47,655 nt of DNA, taken from contig JAFTRA010000013.1 in NCBI GenBank assembly GCA_017462485.1, positions 1 to 47,655 on the forward strand. Reading direction: 5' to 3'. Below the pieces are notes generated by a model, which searched no databases, was not told the DNA's origin, and worked only from the letters and a program-made list of their open reading frames with translations. The position numbers and the translations under genes were made by a program. This stretch comes from Clostridia bacterium. Lineage in GTDB: Bacteria > Bacillota > Clostridia > Oscillospirales > CAG-272. Each line of letters opens with the position of its first letter. Position 1 is the stretch's first letter. This document shows positions 23,561-31,400 of the stretch, in pieces.

Positions 23561-24239
23561 ATCAAAGAGAGCGATAAATATCGTTTCGATAGCCTTTGCC
23601 GTGACAGAGATTTTGCTTTGGCTTGTAATTCTCTTGGGCGGCGGACGTGTTTTGCAGTTTCTATCGGTAGTTCTTGCCGCAGCTGTATCATTTCTCTTTT
23701 TTGAAAATAAAAAAGAGGTTATCTCTACCGAAATTGCACTGATTTTTACCTGCCTTGCCGACCTATGCCTCGTAATTCTCGACCCAATAAGGCAAATTCC
23801 CGCAATGCTATTCTTCTCCGTCACCCAGCTTTGCTACGCCGTAAGGCTCTACCAAGAGGAAAGGTCGGAGCGCCGTAAGTCTTATCACGTTTTAACACGT
23901 GTGGCACTTACCGTTATTCTTGAAGGCTTGATGCTTGCCGTTTTACACGATGATGCCGATGCGCTTACGGCTATAACTATGTTCTATTTCGCAAACCTTG
24001 TGCTTAACTCAGCCTTTGCTTTTCTTTCGGGAAGGTCAAAGCTCTTCTCTATAGGTCTTTTATGCTTTATTGCGTGCGATATATTCGTCGGACTTGGCGT
24101 TCTATTCACCGATTACCTTGCGCTTTCCGAGGAAAGCGTTTTTTATAAAATAATACATCCCGACTTTAATATAGTCTGGTTTTTCTACGTTCCGTCGCAG
24201 ACTCTTATAGCGTTGAGTCTTAAAAAACAAAATATATAA
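23541..24239 (+). CDS. YhhN-family membrane protein, lysoplasmalogenase-like
   Basis: A 232-residue, eight-span membrane protein of the YhhN/TMEM86 family. Two intramembrane Asp residues occupy the family positions: Asp74 (CLADLCLV) and Asp180 (FIACDIFVG). The closing span has the usual WFFYVPSQ pattern. Family members hydrolyse the vinyl-ether bond of lysoplasmalogens. Anaerobic Clostridia make plasmalogens, so this activity is plausible. The start overlaps the preceding stop by 20 nt (8 nt if the ATG at 23553 is used), implying translational coupling with YwaF-like copy 2. Confidence 0.75.
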   Translation: MATNMLKSKRAINIVSIAFAVTEILLWLVILLGGGRVLQFLSVVLAAAVSFLFFENKKEVISTEIALIFTCLADLCLVILDPIRQIPAMLFFSVTQLCYAVRLYQEERSERRKSYHVLTRVALTVILEGLMLAVLHDDADALTAITMFYFANLVLNSAFAFLSGRSKLFSIGLLCFIACDIFVGLGVLFTDYLALSEESVFYKIIHPDFNIVWFFYVPSQTLIALSLKKQNI

Positions 24240-24240
24240 A

Positions 24241-24289
24241 CAAAAAGCAAGCCATTCTGTGTTTTTTGCACACAATAGTTTGCTTTTTG
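24241..24289 (+). terminator. Terminator of the YwaF-YhhN unit
   Basis: A 10-bp stem CAAAAAGCAA (24241-24250) / TTGCTTTTTG (24280-24289) with an inner imperfect stem, followed by a T run. Confidence 0.75.
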
Positions 24290-24311
24290 CTGTTTTTGAA
24301 AGTTTTTAGTC

Positions 24312-24359
24312 AAAAAGGAAAGAGTCAATCCGTTTTTTTAGATTAACTCTTTCTTTTTT
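24312..24359 (-). terminator. Terminator of alaS
   Basis: A long imperfect stem: AAAAAGGAAAGAGT, then AATC, at 24312-24330 pairs with GATT, then ACTCTTTCTTTTTT, at 24341-24359. It lies just past the alaS stop on the minus strand and ends in a T run. Confidence 0.7.
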
Positions 24360-24379
24360 ATTTTCGTTTAGTTTTTAGC

Positions 24380-26998
24380 TTATTTAAGAAGCTCTTCAAC
24401 CTTGAGAAGTGCCTCGTCTATTTTATCGATATCCTTGCCGCCGCTCATAGCAGAATCAGGACGTCCGCCGCCCTTACCACCGCAAACAGCGGAAACCTCG
24501 GAAAGAATCTTGCCTGCGTGAGCGCCTGCCTTAACAGCTGCAGCTCCTGCTGCCGCAACGAAATTAAGCTTTCCGTCAGAAACGAGAGCGAATACTACTA
24601 CGCCGTCGGGATACTTTGCCTTGAAGGTATCGCAAAGGTTACGAGCCGCATCGGGACGAACATCGTCGAGTCTTGCGGTAAGCACCTTGTAATCTCCAAC
24701 AGTCTTAACCGAGTCAATAAGAGAAGCCGTCTTAAGCTCGGAGAGCTTGGAGTTTGCACTGTCAAGCTCACGCTTCATATCACGAAGCTGCCCCTGAAGG
24801 CTGGACGCCTTGGTTGCTATCGCATGAGTGTTCTGAACCTTAAGCTCACGAGCCGTGTCAAGAATAAGCGCATCGCGCTCGGCAAGAAGCTCAAGAACGC
24901 CAAGACCTGTTGTTCCCTCTATTCTTCTTACGCCTGCCGCAACACCCGTCTCGGAAATTATCTTAAACAAACCGATATTTCCTGTGCTGGAAACGTGAGT
25001 TCCTCCACAAAGCTCTGTCGAAGAGCTGCCTATCTTAACCACTCTTACACTGTCACCGTACTTCTCACCAAAGAGAGCCATAGCGCCCATATTTCTTGCC
25101 GTCGCTATATCCGTAACGGTGGTCGTGCAATTCTCTGCCGCAAGGATATTTGCGTTTACTATCGCTTCAACCTTTGCTATCTCATCAGCCGTCATAGCGG
25201 ACAGATGAGAGAAGTCGAAGCGCACACGCTTCTCATCAACGTACGAGCCCGCCTGCTCAACGTGAGTGCCAAGCACAGAACGCAAAGCTGCCTGAAGAAG
25301 ATGGCAAGCGGAGTGATTTCTTCTTATAGAATTACGGCGCGCGGTATCAATCTTAAGAGTAAGCGTATCGCCAACCTTAAGTATTCCCGAATCCACTCTT
25401 ACTTCGTGAAGGTAGATGCCGTTTGCTTTCTTGGTATCAAGAACCGTAAGAGATACGCCGTCGCCGACGATAACACCGGTATCGCCAACCTGACCGCCTC
25501 CCTCTCCGTAGAACACTGTGGAATCGAATACAACTGTGCACTCGCCCTCGCTGACCTGCTCCTCTGCCTCGTCTCCTACGATTATAGTGAGAACCTTTGC
25601 CGAGCACTCGTCAGCCTCGTAGCCGAGGAAGCTTGTCTCGGGAAGATTTTCGAGAAGCGACTTTGAAGAGTCAGCCCAACCGGAAATATTTCCTCTCGCC
25701 TCTCTGGCGCGTTTTTTCTGCTCTTCCATAAGAGCCGCGAATTCGTCTTCGTTTATAGTGAGTCCGCTCTCCTCCGCAATCTCACGGGTGAGATCTACGG
25801 GGAAGCCAAAGGTATCGTAAAGCTTGAAAGCGTCAGCGCCCGAAATCACGGACTTACCCTCGCCCTTAACAGACTCAACTATGCCTGCAAGAATTGCAAG
25901 ACCGGAGTCTACCGTTACGTTGAAGCGGTCCTCTTCAAGAGAAATAACTTTAAGGACATAATCCTGCTTTGTAACAAGCTCGGGGTAAGCCGACTCGTTC
26001 TGTGAAATAACAACTCTGCAAAGCTCGGTCATAAACTTTCTGTTTATTCCGAGAAGCTTACCGTGACGGCAAGCGCGGCGCAGAATTCTGCGAAGAACGT
26101 ATCCGCGTCCCTCGTTAGAGGGAATAACACCGTCGCAAATCATGAACGTAGCGCTTCTGATGTGGTCGGTAACGACTCTTATCGAAACGTCGTCGCTCTT
26201 GTTCTTACCGTATTCCTTACCCGCAATCGTGCAAACGGTATTAAGAATATTTCTTACCGTGTCAACCTCAAAGAGATTGTCAACACCCTGCATAACGCAA
26301 GCAAGACGCTCAAGACCCATACCCGTATCAATATTCTTTTGAGCAAGCTCGGTGTAATTTCCGTTTCCGTCGTTGTTGAACTGGGAGAATACGTTGTTCC
26401 ATATCTCCATAAATCTGTCGCAATCGCAGCCGGGCTTGCAATCGGGAGAGCCGCAGCCGTACTTGATACCGCGGTCAAAATATATCTCCGAGCAAGGACC
26501 GCAGGGACCCGAGCCGTGCTCCCAGAAGTTATCAGCCTTACCGAGCTTTACGATGTGCTTTTCCGGCACTCCGATAACGTCACGCCAAAGCGCGTAAGCC
26601 TCGTCGTCATGCTCGTAAACAGAGGGCCAAAGCAAGTCCTCGGGAATTTCAAGAGTTACCGTAAGGAACTCCCAAGCCCACGCAATAGCCTCGTTTTTGA
26701 AGTAATCTCCAAAGGAGAAGTTACCTAACATTTCAAAATAAGTTCCGTGACGCGCGGTATGTCCAACACGCTCAAGGTCGGGCGTTCTTATGCACTTCTG
26801 GCAGGTGCATACTCTGTTACGCGGCGGAATCTCTTCACCCGTGAAGAACTTCTTCATAGGCGCCATTCCCGAGTTTATAAGAAGCAGCGACTTATCGTTA
26901 TTAGGAACAAGCGAGAAGCTTGGCAAGCGAAGATGCCCCTTGCTCTCAAAGAACGAGAGATATTTCTCGCGCAAATCGTTAAGTGATGTCCATTTCAT
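24380..26998 (-). CDS. alaS: Alanyl-tRNA synthetase
   Basis: An 872-residue class II synthetase that charges tRNA-Ala and edits mischarged Ser/Gly. The catalytic domain starts at residue 1 with FFESKGH, motif 2 is within RHGTYFEMLGNFSFGDYF and motif 3 contains GMGLERL. The editing domain carries the zinc motifs HSACH and CGGTH. The C-Ala oligomerisation domain with an oligoglycine stretch (GGKGGGRPD) closes the protein. The length is normal. GGAGG precedes the ATG. The gene is transcribed alone from a short leader with no T-box. Confidence 0.97.
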   Translation of the reverse strand: MKWTSLNDLREKYLSFFESKGHLRLPSFSLVPNNDKSLLLINSGMAPMKKFFTGEEIPPRNRVCTCQKCIRTPDLERVGHTARHGTYFEMLGNFSFGDYFKNEAIAWAWEFLTVTLEIPEDLLWPSVYEHDDEAYALWRDVIGVPEKHIVKLGKADNFWEHGSGPCGPCSEIYFDRGIKYGCGSPDCKPGCDCDRFMEIWNNVFSQFNNDGNGNYTELAQKNIDTGMGLERLACVMQGVDNLFEVDTVRNILNTVCTIAGKEYGKNKSDDVSIRVVTDHIRSATFMICDGVIPSNEGRGYVLRRILRRACRHGKLLGINRKFMTELCRVVISQNESAYPELVTKQDYVLKVISLEEDRFNVTVDSGLAILAGIVESVKGEGKSVISGADAFKLYDTFGFPVDLTREIAEESGLTINEDEFAALMEEQKKRAREARGNISGWADSSKSLLENLPETSFLGYEADECSAKVLTIIVGDEAEEQVSEGECTVVFDSTVFYGEGGGQVGDTGVIVGDGVSLTVLDTKKANGIYLHEVRVDSGILKVGDTLTLKIDTARRNSIRRNHSACHLLQAALRSVLGTHVEQAGSYVDEKRVRFDFSHLSAMTADEIAKVEAIVNANILAAENCTTTVTDIATARNMGAMALFGEKYGDSVRVVKIGSSSTELCGGTHVSSTGNIGLFKIISETGVAAGVRRIEGTTGLGVLELLAERDALILDTARELKVQNTHAIATKASSLQGQLRDMKRELDSANSKLSELKTASLIDSVKTVGDYKVLTARLDDVRPDAARNLCDTFKAKYPDGVVVFALVSDGKLNFVAAAGAAAVKAGAHAGKILSEVSAVCGGKGGGRPDSAMSGGKDIDKIDEALLKVEELLK

Positions 26999-27042
26999 TT
27001 TCCTTTACCTCCATAGATAAAAAGGCATATTTTAACTTATAC

Positions 27043-27072
27043 AGTATAGCACAAATCCAAAGCTATTGTCAA
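27043..27072 (-). promoter_or_regulatory. Sigma-A promoter for alaS
   Basis: On the minus strand TTGACA (27072-27067), 18 bp, TATACT (27048-27043), 44 nt before the ATG. Confidence 0.75.
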
Positions 27073-27112
27073 GTAAAATGGTGAAAAGAGCGGTCGAAAC
27101 TCAAAAAATAAA

Positions 27113-27143
27113 AGACCGACGTCGCAGTTGATGGCACCGGTCT
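27113..27143 (-). terminator. Terminator of the 360-residue lipoprotein gene
   Basis: AGACCG/CGGTCT (27143-27138 with 27118-27113 on the minus strand) followed by TTTTATTTTTT. Confidence 0.7.
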
Positions 27144-27161
27144 GTTATTTTTTATTCAAAT

Positions 27162-28244
27162 TTACTCTGTAGCCTCTTCAAACTCCGGAACAAACGTAAC
27201 CACAACGCCGTCCTTTGCGGTAGTTGAGCAGTCAATCAGAATTACGTCTCCCTCTTTAACGGTGAGAGATATAGTCTGAGTTTCTGCCTCGCTGCTCGTA
27301 TTAGCGTTCTGCGAATTTCTTGCATTAGTCATAGAAATGGAAGATTTTTCGCTCGTAAGAGTAACGGTAAACGTTCCGTCCGCGCTAGCGGTATATGAGT
27401 AGTAAACGATATCGTCGGAGGTAATGGTAGCGGTAGTTACGGTAGCGCCAACGCTTTCAATCACGAAGGGATTGCCGTAGCTTCCGGGAACCGATTCTAC
27501 TTTAACGCTATACGTCTTTTCAGCCGCTGTCGTATTCTCTATAAGAAGGCTTGCGACGGAGTTGGTATCCTCTCCGAGTAAAGCAAATTTAATTTTTCCG
27601 TCACCGTCGGGGGTATATACGTTCTCTCCGTACGTAACCTTAACGCCCTCGCCCGAAAGCTCGAACGAAACGTCCACAGCTCTGTATATTATATAATAAT
27701 AGGAAGTATTTGCGCCAATGGTTATGCTCTCGTCATCAGCGGAAATCGCATAAGGCTTCTCTGCCGTTCCGTCGGGATTGTTATCCATAAGATAAAGCTC
27801 AAGCGTGGTGGTATCCTTCGCAACCTGCACCGAGGTCGTCTCGGAAAGATAGTATCCGAGAGAAGCGCTATCGTAGTCATACGTGACGCTATGACGTCCG
27901 ACGTAAAGAGTAGCGCTTGCCTTTCCGTCCGCATCCGACTCACCGCTTATAACTATGTTTCCATCCTCATCGGTGAAAATAGCCTTTACTCCGCAAAGCG
28001 GCAATCCGTCCGTATCCTTTATGTTAAGCTCAACGGTTACCTCGACGTCCTCTTCGAAAATTATCTCCTCGCACACGTCGCATATATGGTCCCCGTTATC
28101 ATCGGTATGCTCGACGCAAGGCGTAGTAATATTGTTGCCATCATTGTCGTTACCGTTTTCGTTATCGTCTTCACCGTTATCGCATGCGGCAAGCATAGAT
28201 ATCGAAAGAGCGAGCATCAAAATGAGCAAAAGTATTTTTTTCAT
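27162..28244 (-). CDS. Lipoprotein with one EF-hand-like CxxC loop and beta-sandwich modules
   Basis: A 360-residue surface lipoprotein. Signal peptide with lipobox LAAC (Cys21) and an Asp/Asn-rich linker to residue 40. A Cys/His motif follows, C43-x2-H46, with loop D48-N50-D52-E59 of EF-hand spacing and C55-x2-C58 inside it. A carboxypeptidase-regulatory-like beta domain (about 68-150) precedes two modules beginning GTAEKPY and GSYGNPF and containing YYSYTASADGTFTVT. The loop and these modules also occur in the 1784-residue lipoprotein next to it, so they are related in origin. AGGA precedes the ATG, and the gene has its own promoter and terminator. No enzyme motif is seen; a calcium- or metal-binding or structural role at the surface is inferred. 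Confidence 0.75.
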   Translation of the reverse strand: MKKILLLILMLALSISMLAACDNGEDDNENGNDNDGNNITTPCVEHTDDNGDHICDVCEEIIFEEDVEVTVELNIKDTDGLPLCGVKAIFTDEDGNIVISGESDADGKASATLYVGRHSVTYDYDSASLGYYLSETTSVQVAKDTTTLELYLMDNNPDGTAEKPYAISADDESITIGANTSYYYIIYRAVDVSFELSGEGVKVTYGENVYTPDGDGKIKFALLGEDTNSVASLLIENTTAAEKTYSVKVESVPGSYGNPFVIESVGATVTTATITSDDIVYYSYTASADGTFTVTLTSEKSSISMTNARNSQNANTSSEAETQTISLTVKEGDVILIDCSTTAKDGVVVTFVPEFEEATE

Positions 28245-28294
28245 TTTCTTTCCTTTTCTCCTGTCAAAAACTTATATTAAATTTTAACACGTTT

Positions 28295-28323
28295 ATTTTA
28301 CCACAAAACAAACAGTATTGCAA
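28295..28323 (-). promoter_or_regulatory. Sigma-A promoter for the 360-residue lipoprotein gene
   Basis: On the minus strand TTGCAA (28323-28318), 17 bp, TAAAAT (28300-28295). Confidence 0.65.
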
Positions 28324-28424
28324 GTTTTATGTGTTAAAAGGGTGTAAACTTTGCAAAAAACAACAACTCCTGCCTTTATCCTCTAAAGCGCAATCCGAAA
28401 GTACCGAGCAAAAACATATGAAAA

Positions 28425-28452
28425 GCGCCACACCGCTATTGCAGTGTGGCGC
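28425..28452 (-). terminator. Terminator of the giant lipoprotein gene
   Basis: A 9-bp GC-rich perfect stem GCGCCACAC/GTGTGGCGC (28425-28433/28444-28452) with TTTT following on the minus strand, 41 nt after the stop at 28493. Confidence 0.8.
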
Positions 28453-28492
28453 CAAGTTTTATTTTCGCTATTGCGAAAATTTCAGCTATTTT

Positions 28493-31400
28493 TTACTCGT
28501 AAAGGAAAAATCCTACGTTCGTGCCATTAAGAGATACGTTTGCTATACCGCTCGCATCGCTTCCGTTGTTGTCGGTTACGGTGCCGGTAGAATACGTACC
28601 GTCAGCAATTATAGTTCCCGTTTCGAAATCGAATGTAATATCGAATCCGTTAGCACTGTTTGCCTCAAAGGTATAGGTGAAGGTATCACTAGTGGATGCA
28701 GACCACGTGAAAGTAGCCGAATCATAGTTCTGCTCTTTAAGAGTACCGGTTCCGTCTTCTCCAAGCACGAGAACCCATCTATGCTTCCAATCGTCAGGAT
28801 CTACGTATCTATACTCGCCGTCAGCTGTAGCAACAACGTAAACCGCAACGTTTACGTTAACGTCAGCTTCACTACCATCGTAAGTATAAACCTCAAGCGT
28901 TACAGAGGCGTCTGCTTCAAGAGTTATCTTAATAACATCACCGGCAAAATAATTGGTATAGTCGTATATAACTACAGCATTATCACCAACGGTGAATGCG
29001 TAAGTATTAGCCTCGGGAGCAGTAAAAGCAATGTTGGTTGCAGAATTGCCGTTAGCAGCAATCGTGTTATCACCAACTACAACACCCTGCGCAGGAGCTA
29101 CGTAGGGAGCGATGGTAATGCTAACGGTTCCTGCTGCGTAATCGGGAAGGTAAACCTTAATTACAAGACCCATATACATTACACCTGTAACATTGTCACC
29201 ATTTTCAATGCCGGTCCATACAGTATTCCAATCACTGTCCAAAGAACCTACTTCAACTATAGCGTCAGCGTTGTCCCAAGTTACAGTGAAAGCACCATTA
29301 CCGTTTACATTAAAGGTAATATACGTGTTATCTTCGAGAACAACTTCGTTAGCAGCAGAACCATCGGTAACAAGAGTTCCATCATAAGAAGCTTCGGTGG
29401 GGTCAGCCTTGAACGATGCGTTGAACGCAATGTCTGCAGCAGACTCATCGCTGGTTGCTACGTAAAGATAAATAATAGATCCGCTCTCGATGTGGATGGA
29501 CTTACTTCCTGCGGTAGCATAATCTTCCTGGCCCTTGAAATACCAAACGCAAAGCTCGTTTTCAGTAGTTACTGTAAGAGTTCCGTTTGCATCAGCCTTG
29601 TATGCGAACCATACGGGAGTCCACTGTGGAACATTTGCGGTATTAACGCCAACACCCATGATGTTAGGCTCATTTTCGGTGCCATTGCCTACATATGCAG
29701 CCTCCGCAAAGGAAGGAGTAAAGGTTATATCAGAACCGAGATTTACATAGTTTTCATCGAAGGTATCAAAATCAGCAACACCGATATAGTACCATCTGCC
29801 TGCCATTACTTTAAGTGACACAGAATTGTATCCTTGCGCTTCACAACCAAAGACTGCAGTAATCATAAGAGTTGCTTTTTCGTTATCAGAGGTAACTGTA
29901 AGAACACCGTCAGCGCTTGCATAGAATGCATACCATACAGGCTGATATCCACCGGGATAAGCAGCTGTAACAGGTGTTCCGAACTCATAATCCCAATCAA
30001 AGTAATTAGGATTTTCCTGGTGTCCAAGGGGATACTGATATTCCGCATTAACAATATATTCGCCTGCACCGCTAACCCAACCGGCAAGAGTAAGTTCAAC
30101 TATGTAGTTAGTGTTAGCGTCAAGAACATAGTAATTGTTTTCATTAGTTGTAAGAGCGTTGCCTTCTGCGTCAAGAACTGCGCTGACGTAGATGTTTCCA
30201 CTCCAAATATTGTATTCACCACTGTTACCAGGAACGAAAGCGTAATAAACCTTGCCCGCCGAGATATCATCATCAGAAACGGTTACAGTGTTTTCATCGT
30301 CCCAAAGATAGCCCGAAGTAGTAATTTCTTCCTCTTCTTCACCGCCAGCCTCGCTTGCAGTAAAGCTGAGAGTTACAGAAGGATCTGCAGCTTCTGCATC
30401 CCAAACACCAAGGCCAATCGTGTACTCATGTCCAACAACGATAGCAAAGGTGTTTTCAGCAAGCTGAGACGATTGAGTATTAAGAGATGCGTCGGTAAGG
30501 TCGCTAATCGTAATCCAAGAATTTGCGGTAGGATAAGTAATAGTAAGGGTACCGCTTGCAGTTGCTGTGAACGTATAGAACGTTTTGTTTGTAGCATCGC
30601 AATTTGCAGTAACGGTTGTGTCGATAGAGTCAAGCTCATACGGAGCATCCTCGGTTCCCTCCGTATTGTCTTCGTTACCACCGGAAGTTCCTACGGTTGC
30701 TGTAAGCATGCAAGTACATCCTGCCATACTATCAGCATAAATCATGTAGGTGGTGTCAACGGTGGGGGTAACTGTAGTTCCAAGAGCACCGTCCGCATCG
30801 GTGACAAACTGAGCTGCGCCGTCAAGGGATACGGTTACGCCTGCGCTAACTTGTACGAATATAGCTGTATAATAACTGGGATAAATCAAAACATTACCCG
30901 CACCGGTAACAACGTAAGGAGTTTCTTTGGAACCGTCACCAGTAATGGTAGACTCATTTTCGCCATCACCACCGGATTCACCGCCTTCGGAATCAGCAGA
31001 GTACTCAACGGTTATATCCCAATCATCCAGAGTGTTTGCGTATATTTTGAAGCTAAATTTTTCACCTGCATCGAGATAAACCTCTACTATGTTTGTGTAA
31101 TAATCAGAGCCAAAAATAGCATACAAGTTATAATCGCTCGCCGGATCATCATCTCCAACAATCCACATTCCAAGTTCTAACCAAGGAAGAACGAACTTAT
31201 AAGTTCCTGCTTTATCTGCAGCGTATGTGTATTCATCTACCCATTCGTAAGTCGTAGTGGTGGTTACAGTGATAGCCGTTGCACCTGCAGGGAAGGAAGC
31301 CACAACATCGTCGGAATCTTCAACGGCTACCATCTTATAGTCCCAACCGTTGTATATAACGTAGAGAACGTAATTTTCTATAACAAGCTGAACACCGGTT

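Noticed and set aside
24518-25666. Long plus-strand open frame (382 codons) inside alaS
   Set aside because: It is antisense to a complete, motif-rich alaS, has no ribosome site and encodes a low-complexity, Ser/Arg/Lys-rich sequence typical of shadow frames.
28331-31180. Plus-strand open frames of 495 and 448 codons
   Set aside because: They mirror the giant lipoprotein gene, whose codon bias leaves the antisense frame open. They have Ile/Val/Ser/Arg-rich composition and no signals.
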